A stretch of 8,361 nt of DNA, from positions 1 through 8,361 of the forward strand of contig JAAZME010000262.1 of assembly GCA_012798975.1 (NCBI GenBank), in the 5' to 3' direction. This document shows positions 1 to 5,584 of the stretch, in pieces. The DNA is from Gallicola sp. GTDB taxonomy: Bacteria > Bacillota > Clostridia > Tissierellales > Peptoniphilaceae. A program made the translations under genes and the position numbers. Each line of letters begins with the position of its first letter. Position 1 is the first letter of the stretch. Under the pieces are notes generated by a model. It was not told where the DNA came from. It made no database searches and saw nothing but the letters and a program-made list of their open reading frames with translations.

Positions 1-329
1 AATTAAAAAAAGCCTTGACCCTTATCTATCCAGATAGAAAATTCGTATTTATTTTCGGCGTTTTAAAAGACAAGGAATATAAAAAAGAAGTTGAGATTCT
101 TTCTGAAATAGCCAAGGCGTTTATTGCAGTAGAACCGGACTATCCTGAAAGAAAATTAGAAAGCTCTGCTCTGAAAGTCTTATTAGATCAATTTTGCAGC
201 GAAGTAGCAGATTTAGAAACTATTCCAGCGGCAATAGAGTATGCAAATAAAGAATATAAAGAAGATATTATAATAATCTGCGGCTCTTTTTATCAAGTAA
301 AAGATGTCCTTCGTTATTATAATCATTAG
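1..329 (+). CDS. folC: Folylpolyglutamate/dihydrofolate synthase, C-terminal fragment (5' end outside window)
   Basis: This is the end of a gene that enters from the left edge. The frame is open from base 3, reading LKKALTLIYPDRK..., so the TTG at 15 is an internal Leu codon and not a start. About 109 codons are visible. They match the C-terminal Mur-ligase-like domain of FolC: a strand 'FVFIFGVLKDKEY', then a stretch 'AKAFIAVEPDYPER' where family members read 'TPDNPRA', and a final 'IIIICGSFYQVKDVLRYY' that corresponds to the usual 'CGSLYLVGEVR' ending. FolC adds glutamate to dihydropteroate or reduced folates, using ATP, in the cytoplasm. The ATP-binding P-loop domain lies outside the window. 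The stop TAG at 327-329 overlaps the ribosome binding site of murB, so the two genes are probably co-transcribed. The assignment rests on this C-terminal domain alone; another Mur-ligase-superfamily member is possible but less likely. Confidence 0.82.
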   Translation, partial: LKKALTLIYPDRKFVFIFGVLKDKEYKKEVEILSEIAKAFIAVEPDYPERKLESSALKVLLDQFCSEVADLETIPAAIEYANKEYKEDIIIICGSFYQVKDVLRYYNH

Positions 330-333
330 GAGG
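328..333 (+). promoter_or_regulatory. Ribosome binding site of murB, overlapping the folC stop codon
   Basis: AGGAGG begins on the second base of the folC TAG stop and lies 5 nt before the murB ATG at 339. The overlap means a ribosome finishing folC sits directly on the murB initiation region, which favours translational coupling. Confidence 0.85.
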
Positions 334-338
334 AAAAG

Positions 339-1241
339 ATGGATTACAAGATATTTGAAAATGGCGATTATGGGGAAGTAAGATTTTCCGAAGAAATGAA
401 AAATCATACAACATTTGAAATAGGCGGACCCTGCGATGTCATGATAATCCCAGAAAATAAAGAACAGGTTTTAAACACTTTAAAAACAATCAAAGAACAT
501 GATTTCTCTTATATGGTCATTGGAAACGGCAGCAATCTCTTAGTCTCAGATAAAGGACTGCGAATGGCAATCATTAAGTTAGGAGAAGCTTTTTCACAAA
601 TAAAGATAGAGGGAGAAAAAGTTTATGCTCAAGCAGGAGCAGAATTAGCAGAAGTCGCGAAAGCGAGTATAGAAGAGGGTCTTGCTGGTATGGAATATGT
701 TTCTGGAATTCCTGGCAATATCGGCGGCGCTGTTACAATGAATGCAGGGGCTTATGGCGGAGAAATGAAGGATATTGTAGAGACAGTAACTTGTTTAGGA
801 CAGGATTTGGAAATCCGCACTTATACCAACGAAGACATGCATTTCAGCTATCGCCACTCGAGAGTCCAAGAAGAAAACCTTATCGTATTGGAAGTGGAAC
901 TAGCCCTCGAAAAAGGAAATCAAGAAGAGATCGACGAACTTTATCATTCATTAACCCAAAGACGAGAGGAAAAACAGCCTTTAGAATATGCTAGTGCCGG
1001 CTCCACCTTCAAACGGCCAGAAGGCTATTATGCAGGAAAACTTATTGATGATGCGGGACTAAGAGGGTATAAACATAATAATGCGATGGTAAGCGAAAAG
1101 CACTGCGGTTTTGTGATCAACACAGGGGGAGCCGCTTGTGATGATGTGTTATATGTTATACGCCATATTCAAAAAGAGATTTATGATAAATATAGAGTAA
1201 AACTCCAGACTGAGGTGAAAATTTTAGGTGAAGAAATTTAG
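339..1241 (+). CDS. murB: UDP-N-acetylenolpyruvoylglucosamine reductase MurB
   Basis: MurB is a cytoplasmic flavoenzyme. It uses NADPH and FAD to reduce UDP-GlcNAc-enolpyruvate to UDP-N-acetylmuramate, the second committed step of peptidoglycan synthesis. At 300 residues it has the usual length of the shorter (type II) Gram-positive form. The FAD-binding motifs are 'GNGSNLLVS' (62-70) and 'GIPGNIGGAVTMNAGAYGGE' (123-142). By family comparison the catalytic residues are Arg172 in 'SYRHSR', the proton donor Ser222 in 'AGSTFKRP', and Glu292 in 'TEVKILGEE'. Substrate-domain motifs 'GKLIDDAGLRGY' (233-244) and 'CGFVINTGGA' (256-265) are also present. The ATG at 339 has AGGAGG 5 nt upstream. The last 14 nt overlap the start of the PHP gene. 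No disruption is seen and all key residues are in place. Confidence 0.97.
   Translation: MDYKIFENGDYGEVRFSEEMKNHTTFEIGGPCDVMIIPENKEQVLNTLKTIKEHDFSYMVIGNGSNLLVSDKGLRMAIIKLGEAFSQIKIEGEKVYAQAGAELAEVAKASIEEGLAGMEYVSGIPGNIGGAVTMNAGAYGGEMKDIVETVTCLGQDLEIRTYTNEDMHFSYRHSRVQEENLIVLEVELALEKGNQEEIDELYHSLTQRREEKQPLEYASAGSTFKRPEGYYAGKLIDDAGLRGYKHNNAMVSEKHCGFVINTGGAACDDVLYVIRHIQKEIYDKYRVKLQTEVKILGEEI
1212..1217 (+). promoter_or_regulatory. Ribosome binding site inside murB that fixes the GTG start of the PHP gene
   Basis: GAGGTG lies within the last murB codons, 10 nt before the GTG at 1228. An in-frame TAG at 1225-1227 directly precedes that GTG, so the PHP reading frame cannot start further upstream, and the next in-frame Met is well past the metal-binding motif. 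The GTG is therefore the only reasonable start. Confidence 0.75.
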
Positions 1242-1992
1242 ATTAATCGGAGATTATCATACCCATACACTTTATAGCAGAAACGGACACGGCAAGGGAA
1301 CGATCAGAGAAAATGCTGAAAGGGCTTTAAGCTTAGGATTAAAAGAATTGTATATTACAGATCATGGACCAGGACATCTGTTTTTCGGTTTAAAAAGAAA
1401 AATGATTCCAATTGTACGCAAAGAAATCGATGATCTGAACAAGGAATTTGAAGGCCGGATTAAAATATTCTTCGGAGTAGAGGCGAATGTAGTCGATTAT
1501 GACGGTAAAATCGATATTAAAGAAGACGAAATAAAATATTTCGATATTATGAATGTGGGTTATCATACCGGTGTTCGTTTTTTGAACATAAAGTCAGAAA
1601 TACTCTTTCGTTATATAAACCCTCTATCCAAATACAGCAGCCGGTTGGAGAATTACATTAGGGAGAAGAATACAGAAGCTCTTATAAAAATTGTAGAGAA
1701 TTACCCTATTCGGATTATTACTCATCCAGGAGAAAAGGTAAATTTAGATATCAGAAAACTAGCTGAAGCTTGTGAGAAACAAGGCACTTTATTAGAAATA
1801 AACGGTCATCACAATCATATAAGTGTTGAAAATTTAGCGATAGCTGCCCAGACGGACTGCAGATTTTCTGTGGGAAGCGATGCCCATTTTCCGGATGCAG
1901 TGGGATCGGTAGAAGGCGCATTTAGGAGAATAGAAGAATCCGGTATTCCTTTAACGAAAGTAGAAAATGTAGAACTATTAGAAGGAGCTTAA
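1228..1992 (+). CDS. PHP-domain metal-dependent phosphoesterase (YcdX/histidinol-phosphatase-like), substrate unknown
   Basis: This 254-residue protein is a stand-alone PHP (polymerase and histidinol phosphatase) domain. The family folds as a metal-dependent barrel that hydrolyses phosphoesters. All nine ligands expected from E. coli YcdX can be placed: His11 and His13 ('DYHTHT'), His21, His46 ('ITDHG'), Glu85 ('GVEANV'), His113 ('GYHTG'), His166 ('ITHPGE'), Asp218 and His220 ('GSDAHF'). The site should therefore hold a trinuclear metal centre. About 20 extra residues (roughly 117-140) sit between the His113 and His166 motifs compared with YcdX. There is no signal peptide or membrane segment, so it is probably cytoplasmic. 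It starts with GTG, overlaps murB by 14 nt and is followed 1 nt later by rapZ, so it belongs to the cell-wall/yvc operon. No his genes are nearby, which argues against a simple histidinol-phosphate phosphatase role. The substrate cannot be told from sequence. Confidence 0.9.
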   Translation: MKKFRLIGDYHTHTLYSRNGHGKGTIRENAERALSLGLKELYITDHGPGHLFFGLKRKMIPIVRKEIDDLNKEFEGRIKIFFGVEANVVDYDGKIDIKEDEIKYFDIMNVGYHTGVRFLNIKSEILFRYINPLSKYSSRLENYIREKNTEALIKIVENYPIRIITHPGEKVNLDIRKLAEACEKQGTLLEINGHHNHISVENLAIAAQTDCRFSVGSDAHFPDAVGSVEGAFRRIEESGIPLTKVENVELLEGA

Positions 1993-1993
1993 T

Positions 1994-2854
1994 ATGGAAA
2001 TTGTTATTATAACTGGTATTTCCGGTGCAGGAAAATCATCAGCATTAGATATTTTCGAAGATATGGGTTATTATTCCATGGATAATCTTCCCCCTCAGCT
2101 ATTGACAAATTTTGCTGAACTTTCAAAAACAAGCATGAAAGAAATTGATCGGCTGGCAGTAGTAGCAGACATCAGGGGCGGTATTTTTTTCAATGATCTG
2201 ATTTATGCGATAAACAAATTAAAAGCAATGGGTGAAAAAGTAAGTATTCTTTTTTTAGATGCTTCTGATGAAATACTCGTTCGACGATATAAAGAGCTCC
2301 GAAGACCCCATCCTCTTGTAACAGAAGAAATCAATCTTTTAGATGCGATACACAAAGAAAGAGAGCAGCTGGGAGAAATCAGAAAACTTGCAGATACGTA
2401 TATAGATACAACAGGTTTTATATTAGGCGATTTTAAAAATAGAATCCATGCGCTCTATGAATCATCGGAAGAAGGAAGAACTCTTACCATAACAGTGATG
2501 TCTTTCGGATTTAAACATGGAATCCCATTAGATGCGGACTTGGTATTTGATGTGCGTTTCCTTCCGAATCCTTATTACGAAAAAAGTTTGAAACCCTTGA
2601 GCGGATTGAATAAAGAAGTATCCGATTTTGTTTTCGACTATCCCGTTTCAGATGAATTTGTGCATAAGACCATGGATATGCTGGAATTTTTAATCCCTCA
2701 CTATATTCATGAAGGAAAAACAAGTTTAGTCATTGGAATCGGCTGTACAGGAGGGAAACACCGTTCTGTTGCTATAACAGAGAGATTATCCCAAGAATTG
2801 GAAAAAGCAGGAGAAAAAACACATGTGTCCCACAGAGATTCAAAATTATGGTAG
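1994..2854 (+). CDS. rapZ: RapZ/YvcJ family P-loop nucleotide-binding protein
   Basis: The protein has 286 residues, the family's normal length. The N-terminal P-loop NTPase domain carries the Walker A 'GISGAGKSS' (8-16), followed by 'YSMDNLPPQLL' (27-37), 'VVADIRGG' (56-63), the strand 'ILFLDA' (85-90) and 'RRPHPL' (103-108). The C-terminal domain shows the family blocks 'MSFGFKHGIP' (169-178), 'DVRFLPNPYY' (186-195), 'GIGCTGGKHRSV' (248-259) and 'SHRDS' (279-283). In E. coli, RapZ binds small RNAs to control glmS and senses glucosamine-6-phosphate. In B. subtilis the orthologue YvcJ is a nucleotide-hydrolysing protein linked to competence. The tail after 'SHRD' is short and lacks the Lys/Arg cluster used for RNA binding in enterics, so an RNA role here is unproven. 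The start has AAGGAG at 1982-1987, 6 nt upstream. The 3' end overlaps yvcK by 32 nt. Confidence 0.95.
   Translation: MEIVIITGISGAGKSSALDIFEDMGYYSMDNLPPQLLTNFAELSKTSMKEIDRLAVVADIRGGIFFNDLIYAINKLKAMGEKVSILFLDASDEILVRRYKELRRPHPLVTEEINLLDAIHKEREQLGEIRKLADTYIDTTGFILGDFKNRIHALYESSEEGRTLTITVMSFGFKHGIPLDADLVFDVRFLPNPYYEKSLKPLSGLNKEVSDFVFDYPVSDEFVHKTMDMLEFLIPHYIHEGKTSLVIGIGCTGGKHRSVAITERLSQELEKAGEKTHVSHRDSKLW
2809..2813 (+). promoter_or_regulatory. Ribosome binding site inside rapZ supporting the yvcK start at 2823
   Basis: AGGAG lies in the rapZ coding sequence, 9 nt before ATG 2823. In the yvcK frame there is a TAA at 2775-2777 and no other ATG, GTG or TTG between it and the first glycine-rich motif, so 2823 is the only standard start available. 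Confidence 0.65.
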
Positions 2855-3851
2855 AAAAAACATTCATAATAGAGATCTTCGAATTGTAACCATCGGAGGA
2901 GGAACAGGAAACTCCGTTATGCTTCGAGGATTAAAAAAGTATTCTACAAATATTACGACAATCGTAACAGTAGCAGATGATGGAGGCGGTTCTGGAGTGT
3001 TAAGAGAAGATCTAGGAATGCTTCCTCCAGGGGATATAAGAGCCTGTTTAATTGCCCTTGCCAATACAGAGCCGGCTATGGAAAATCTGATGCAGTATCG
3101 ATTTAAAGAAGGAACCTATAAAGGCCAAAATTTCGGAAATCTTTTCTTAGCCGCAATGAACGATATCTATGGATCTTTTGACGTTGCGATTAAAGAAACA
3201 GCCAATGTTTTAGCCATAACAGGAAAGGTTCTTCCAATGACATTGGAAAATATTGTTCTGTATGCAAAACTGGAGGACGGGTCTGTCATAGAAGGGGAAT
3301 CAAATATTACTTTTCTTACAAGAAAATCCGGCGGAAAAATCAAAGAAGTCTTTCTTGAACCCGAATCTCCTCAGCCATTAGAAGAGGCGATCGATGAGAT
3401 TATGGATGCAGATATTGTTATATTAGGTCCGGGAAGCCTTTACACATCCATTATGCCGAATCTATTGGTAAAGCGGATTGCAAAAGCCGTTATCAATACA
3501 CAAGCACCTGTTTACTATAATGTAAATGTGATGACCCAGGCTGGAGAAACAGACGGCTATAGTGCGACAGATCATATTAAAGCTATTACGAAACATGCAG
3601 GCGAGAAAATCATCGATCGTGTTTTAGTCAACAATGAAGAGATACCGAAAGAACAAGCGCTGAAGTATTATTTTATGGAAGGCGCCGAACCGGTTTATTT
3701 GAAAGAGCATGAAAAAGAAGATCTTGAAGATCAGGGGATAAAGGTTATAGAAGGTCCTTTTGTAGATGTTAAGCTCAATTATATCCGGACAGATTCAGAA
3801 ATGGCAATGAAAGCGATTATCAATGATTTTTACAAATATTTTGTAGATTAG
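2823..3851 (+). CDS. yvcK: YvcK/CofD-like protein (gluconeogenesis and cell-morphology factor, UDP-sugar binding)
   Basis: This 342-residue protein belongs to the YvcK branch of the CofD/2-phospho-L-lactate transferase superfamily. The Rossmann-like motif 'GGGTGNSVMLRGLK' begins at residue 25. It is followed by 'VADDGGGSGVLRE' (50-62), 'LPPGDIRACL' (67-76), 'GNLFLAAM' (105-112), 'LGPGSLYTSIMPNL' (201-214) and 'TQAGETDGYS' (238-247). In Bacillus and Listeria, YvcK homologues bind UDP-GlcNAc-type sugars and are needed for growth on gluconeogenic carbon and for normal cell shape. They localise in the cytoplasm and are not known to make coenzyme F420. The first ~19 residues, before the Rossmann strand, form a tail encoded mostly within the 32-nt overlap with rapZ. 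Being read with rapZ and murB suggests a shared link to amino-sugar and peptidoglycan supply. No key motif is missing. Confidence 0.95.
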   Translation: MCPTEIQNYGRKNIHNRDLRIVTIGGGTGNSVMLRGLKKYSTNITTIVTVADDGGGSGVLREDLGMLPPGDIRACLIALANTEPAMENLMQYRFKEGTYKGQNFGNLFLAAMNDIYGSFDVAIKETANVLAITGKVLPMTLENIVLYAKLEDGSVIEGESNITFLTRKSGGKIKEVFLEPESPQPLEEAIDEIMDADIVILGPGSLYTSIMPNLLVKRIAKAVINTQAPVYYNVNVMTQAGETDGYSATDHIKAITKHAGEKIIDRVLVNNEEIPKEQALKYYFMEGAEPVYLKEHEKEDLEDQGIKVIEGPFVDVKLNYIRTDSEMAMKAIINDFYKYFVD

Positions 3852-3860
3852 GAGAAGAAT

Positions 3861-4121
3861 ATGCGTAAAAGAATTCTTTTTTATGGCAGGGTGCAAGGTG
3901 TTGGTTTTCGATACAGTTCTTATACAGAAGCAAATTTAATAGGTCTGACAGGATGGGTCAGAAATTTATCCGATGGAACCGTTGAGATGGAAGTACAGGG
4001 GACAAAAGAGAAAATACAGCAGCTCATCGAAAATATATCAAGCCAAAGATTTATATCAATCGAGTACAAGGAAGAAGAGCAGATTGAAGAAATCGAAGAA
4101 GAAGGTTTTGAAATCCGCTGA
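3861..4121 (+). CDS. acyP: Acylphosphatase
   Basis: This small cytoplasmic enzyme hydrolyses acyl phosphates such as acetyl phosphate or 1,3-bisphosphoglycerate to carboxylate and phosphate. At 86 residues it has nearly the standard length (about 90-100). Both signature motifs are present: the phosphate-binding loop 'GRVQGVGFR' (9-17), whose Arg17 binds substrate phosphate, and 'GWVRNLSDGTVEMEVQG' (31-47), whose Asn35 positions the catalytic water. The C-terminus is strongly acidic (runs of Glu at 75-82) and ends 'GFEIR', typical for the family. The RBS AGGAG at 3850-3854 overlaps the yvcK stop, 6 nt before the ATG, so the gene is the probable last member of the murB-yvcK operon. No convincing terminator follows it. 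Confidence 0.95.
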   Translation: MRKRILFYGRVQGVGFRYSSYTEANLIGLTGWVRNLSDGTVEMEVQGTKEKIQQLIENISSQRFISIEYKEEEQIEEIEEEGFEIR

Positions 4122-4131
4122 TTTAAAAAAT

Positions 4132-4160
4132 GTGTAAGCTCCTCCTTTTTATAGTATAAT
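4132..4160 (+). promoter_or_regulatory. Probable sigma-A promoter for NUDIX-whiA
   Basis: A perfect -10 hexamer TATAAT lies at 4155-4160. The hexamer 17 bp upstream is GTGTAA (4132-4137), which matches TTGACA at three of six positions. There is no TGn extension. Transcription would begin near 4167, giving a leader of about 35 nt that includes the AAGGAGG ribosome binding site. This is the only real gap between genes in the left half of the window, which supports the call. Confidence 0.6.
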
Positions 4161-4189
4161 ATTATAAGTTGTTTGATTATCAGATTCAA
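4161..4189 (-). promoter_or_regulatory. Possible divergent promoter reading leftward into acyP (antisense)
   Basis: The 12-bp stretch TATAATATTATA (4155-4166) is a perfect palindrome, so the complementary strand also reads TATAAT (positions 4166 to 4161). Exactly 17 bp upstream on that strand is TTGAAT (4189 to 4184), four of six matches to the -35 consensus. By hexamer score this is at least as good as the forward promoter. RNA would start near 4154 and run antisense to acyP. Only the sequence supports it, and no coding sequence follows on that strand. Confidence 0.35.
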
Positions 4190-4194
4190 GGAGG
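4188..4194 (+). promoter_or_regulatory. Ribosome binding site of the NUDIX gene
   Basis: AAGGAGG lies 7 nt before the ATG at 4202. A TGA at 4199-4201 is in frame and touches that ATG, so the start is fixed. A complementary CCTCCTT occurs upstream at 4141-4147 and could pair with this site in transcripts that read through from acyP. Confidence 0.85.
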
Positions 4195-4201
4195 TTATTG
4201 A

Positions 4202-4615
4202 ATGGAAGAAATAAGTGCAGGAGGAGTCGTTGTTCACAAAGGTAAAGTTGCTGTACTTAGAAAATTCCGAGGAGAATGGGTTTTGCCGAAAGGCAGACTT
4301 GAAGAGGGTGAATCCAGAGAGAAAGCAGCACTGCGTGAAGTAAGGGAAGAATCTGGCCTGCGGGCAGAAATTGTACGTTATATCGGTTATGTGAAATATT
4401 GGTATCAGCATATTGAGGGAGATAAAGTGCAAAAAACTGTTCATTATTATTATATGGAATCGAAAGATACAAATCTTATCCCGCAAAAAGAAGAAGGATT
4501 TACAGAAGCCGTTTATATGCCTTTTGATAAGGCAATTCATTATATAAAGCACGATGCAGAGAAAAATATGATTCGGAAAACAAAGTATTTTTATAATAAG
4601 GACAGAGGTAAGTAA
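4202..4615 (+). CDS. NUDIX hydrolase
   Basis: At 137 residues this is a single-domain NUDIX (MutT-fold) hydrolase, which cleaves nucleoside diphosphates linked to another moiety using Mg2+ or Mn2+. The full 23-residue Nudix box spans 31-53 with every key position filled: Gly31, Glu37, Arg45-Glu46, Glu49-Glu50 and Gly52. The preceding 'EWVLPKGRLEEGES' is of the kind found in bis(5'-nucleosyl) polyphosphate (Ap4A-type) hydrolases, so that is my best guess at substrate class. An 8-oxo-dGTPase or another nucleotide-sugar target cannot be excluded. B. subtilis has a NUDIX gene (yvcI) at the start of its yvcI-yvcL cluster; here the NUDIX gene lies after yvcK and before whiA instead. Its stop codon directly abuts the whiA ATG (TAAATG) in the same frame, so the two are probably translated in a coupled way. 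Confidence 0.93.
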   Translation: MEEISAGGVVVHKGKVAVLRKFRGEWVLPKGRLEEGESREKAALREVREESGLRAEIVRYIGYVKYWYQHIEGDKVQKTVHYYYMESKDTNLIPQKEEGFTEAVYMPFDKAIHYIKHDAEKNMIRKTKYFYNKDRGK

Positions 4616-5548
4616 ATGTCTTATTCCAATAATGTAAAAGGGGAGCTCTCAAAAACACCCCTTGGAAGTGCTGAAGAAATGAAATCAGAAATTGTTGCAT
4701 TATTAAGAGTCAATGCAATTCTTATGATCCAAGGCGGTCATATGAGGATTCAGTTTTCCACAGAAAACAATCCCGTTGCGAGAAGAATCTTCCTTCTTAT
4801 AAAAACTCTTTATAATTATGATGCGAAAATTTCAGCAGTAAAAAAAAATCAATTACGACGAAAGACCATTTATAAAGTATTAATTGATTCAGAAGATGTT
4901 TTTATGAAGCTGATGGAAGACGGAGGCTATGAACCATCCTTTATTATCAGCCTGACAGGGGAAATTCCTCAAAAGCTTATCAATACGAACCGTAAAATCC
5001 GTTCCTATATAAGAGGATGTTTTTTAGGGGCCGGATCCATCGCAAATCCTGAAAAAATGTATCATTTGGAGATCGTATTTGATGACGAGTCGGAAGCAGT
5101 ACGGATAAAAGAATTGATGGATTCTGTAGACTTATTCGGAAAGATAACGAAGAGAAAAGATCAGTATATTTTCTATTATAAGGACAGCGAGATGATATCG
5201 GATATATTATCTTTTATGGAAGCGTACCAATCAGTTTTAAAGCTGGAAGACATACGCGCTATGAAGGACTTGAAAAACAATATCAACCGAGTTATCAATT
5301 GCGAAACTGCGAATATCGATAAAACAGTAGCTGCTGCGATGAAGCAGAAAAAAGCGATCCTAAAGATCGGTATTGAAAATCTGCCGGATAATCTTAAGGA
5401 AGTGGCGCTCATACGGCTGCATCATCCAGATGCATCCTTGAAATCCATAGGAGAATTAATGAAGCCTCAGCAGTCTAGATCAGGTGTCAATTATAAACTG
5501 AAAAAAATCGAGAAAATAGCAGAAGAATTGACAAAGAAATCACTCTAG
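4616..5548 (+). CDS. whiA: WhiA, sporulation/cell-division DNA-binding protein
   Basis: WhiA pairs a LAGLIDADG homing-endonuclease-like fold (nuclease-inactive in characterised members) with a C-terminal helix-turn-helix. In Streptomyces it is a developmental transcription factor. In Bacillus (YvcL) it affects cell division and chromosome segregation. This copy has 310 residues, close to family length. The LAGLIDADG-like block 'RSYIRGCFLGAGSIANPEK' is at 129-147, followed by 'YHLEI' (149-153). The conserved linker 'NRVINCETANIDKTVAAA' is at 224-241, and the helix-turn-helix region runs from about 255 to 305 ('LPDNLKEVALIRL', 'SLKSIGELM', 'SGVNYKLKKIEKIAE'). The ATG follows the NUDIX stop without a gap, with an AGAGGT ribosome binding site at 4604-4609. 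A run of nine A (4840-4848) falls at codons 75-78. The last codons form one arm of a terminator hairpin. Confidence 0.96.
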   Translation: MSYSNNVKGELSKTPLGSAEEMKSEIVALLRVNAILMIQGGHMRIQFSTENNPVARRIFLLIKTLYNYDAKISAVKKNQLRRKTIYKVLIDSEDVFMKLMEDGGYEPSFIISLTGEIPQKLINTNRKIRSYIRGCFLGAGSIANPEKMYHLEIVFDDESEAVRIKELMDSVDLFGKITKRKDQYIFYYKDSEMISDILSFMEAYQSVLKLEDIRAMKDLKNNINRVINCETANIDKTVAAAMKQKKAILKIGIENLPDNLKEVALIRLHHPDASLKSIGELMKPQQSRSGVNYKLKKIEKIAEELTKKSL

Positions 5549-5568
5549 ATTTCTTTGTTTTTTATTTT
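5531..5568 (+). terminator. Intrinsic terminator overlapping the whiA stop codon
   Basis: ACAAAGAAATC (5531-5541) pairs perfectly over 11 bp with GATTTCTTTGT (5548-5558) around a 6-nt loop (5542-5547). A T-run TTTTTT (5558-5563), then A and TTTT follow. The 5' arm encodes the last whiA residues and the TAG stop (5546-5548) straddles the loop and the 3' arm. The stem is AT-rich, so it may be of moderate strength. On the other strand the tract after the stem is poor in T, so I call it one-directional. Confidence 0.82.
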
Positions 5569-5576
5569 AGAAAGAG

Positions 5577-5584
5577 AAAGGAGG
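5577..5584 (+). promoter_or_regulatory. Ribosome binding site of dnaE
   Basis: AAAGGAGG is a full match to the complement of the 16S rRNA 3' end and lies 4 nt before the dnaE ATG at 5589. It begins only 8 nt after the T-tract of the whiA terminator, leaving no room for a promoter between terminator and ribosome binding site. Confidence 0.85.

Noticed and set aside
15..329. TTG at 15 as the start of a separate 104-residue gene
   Set aside because: The frame is open to the left edge, the codons before TTG continue the FolC-like sequence, and there is no ribosome binding site. It is the end of folC.
213..407. Small minus-strand open frame opposite folC/murB with hydrophobic stretches
   Set aside because: It is complementary to two real genes and the apparent membrane character comes from reverse-reading AT-rich codons.
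791..994. Plus-strand open frame inside murB with an Arg/Pro-rich product
   Set aside because: It lies wholly within the well-supported murB frame, starts at a non-ATG codon, and shows no domain or ribosome binding site of its own.
4125..4150. A-run and T-run after acyP as an intrinsic terminator
   Set aside because: Only an A5/T5 pairing without G:C pairs around a 15-nt loop is possible, which is too weak to terminate.
4137..4150. AAAAAGGAGGAG on the minus strand as a ribosome binding site for a leader peptide after the divergent promoter
   Set aside because: No ATG, GTG or TTG lies within a usable distance, so it is better explained as the complement of the CCTCCTT element.
3920..4552. 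Long minus-strand open frame (210 codons) opposite acyP and the NUDIX gene
   Set aside because: It is antisense to two genes with clear catalytic motifs, its translation is a Phe/Ile/Ser-rich mixture typical of the reverse strand of AT-rich genes, and no ribosome binding site precedes its start.
5528..5533. Perfect TTGACA just before the terminator as a dnaE promoter
   Set aside because: No acceptable -10 occurs at 15-19 bp downstream (best candidates match three or fewer of six bases), and the hexamer encodes Leu-Thr in whiA.
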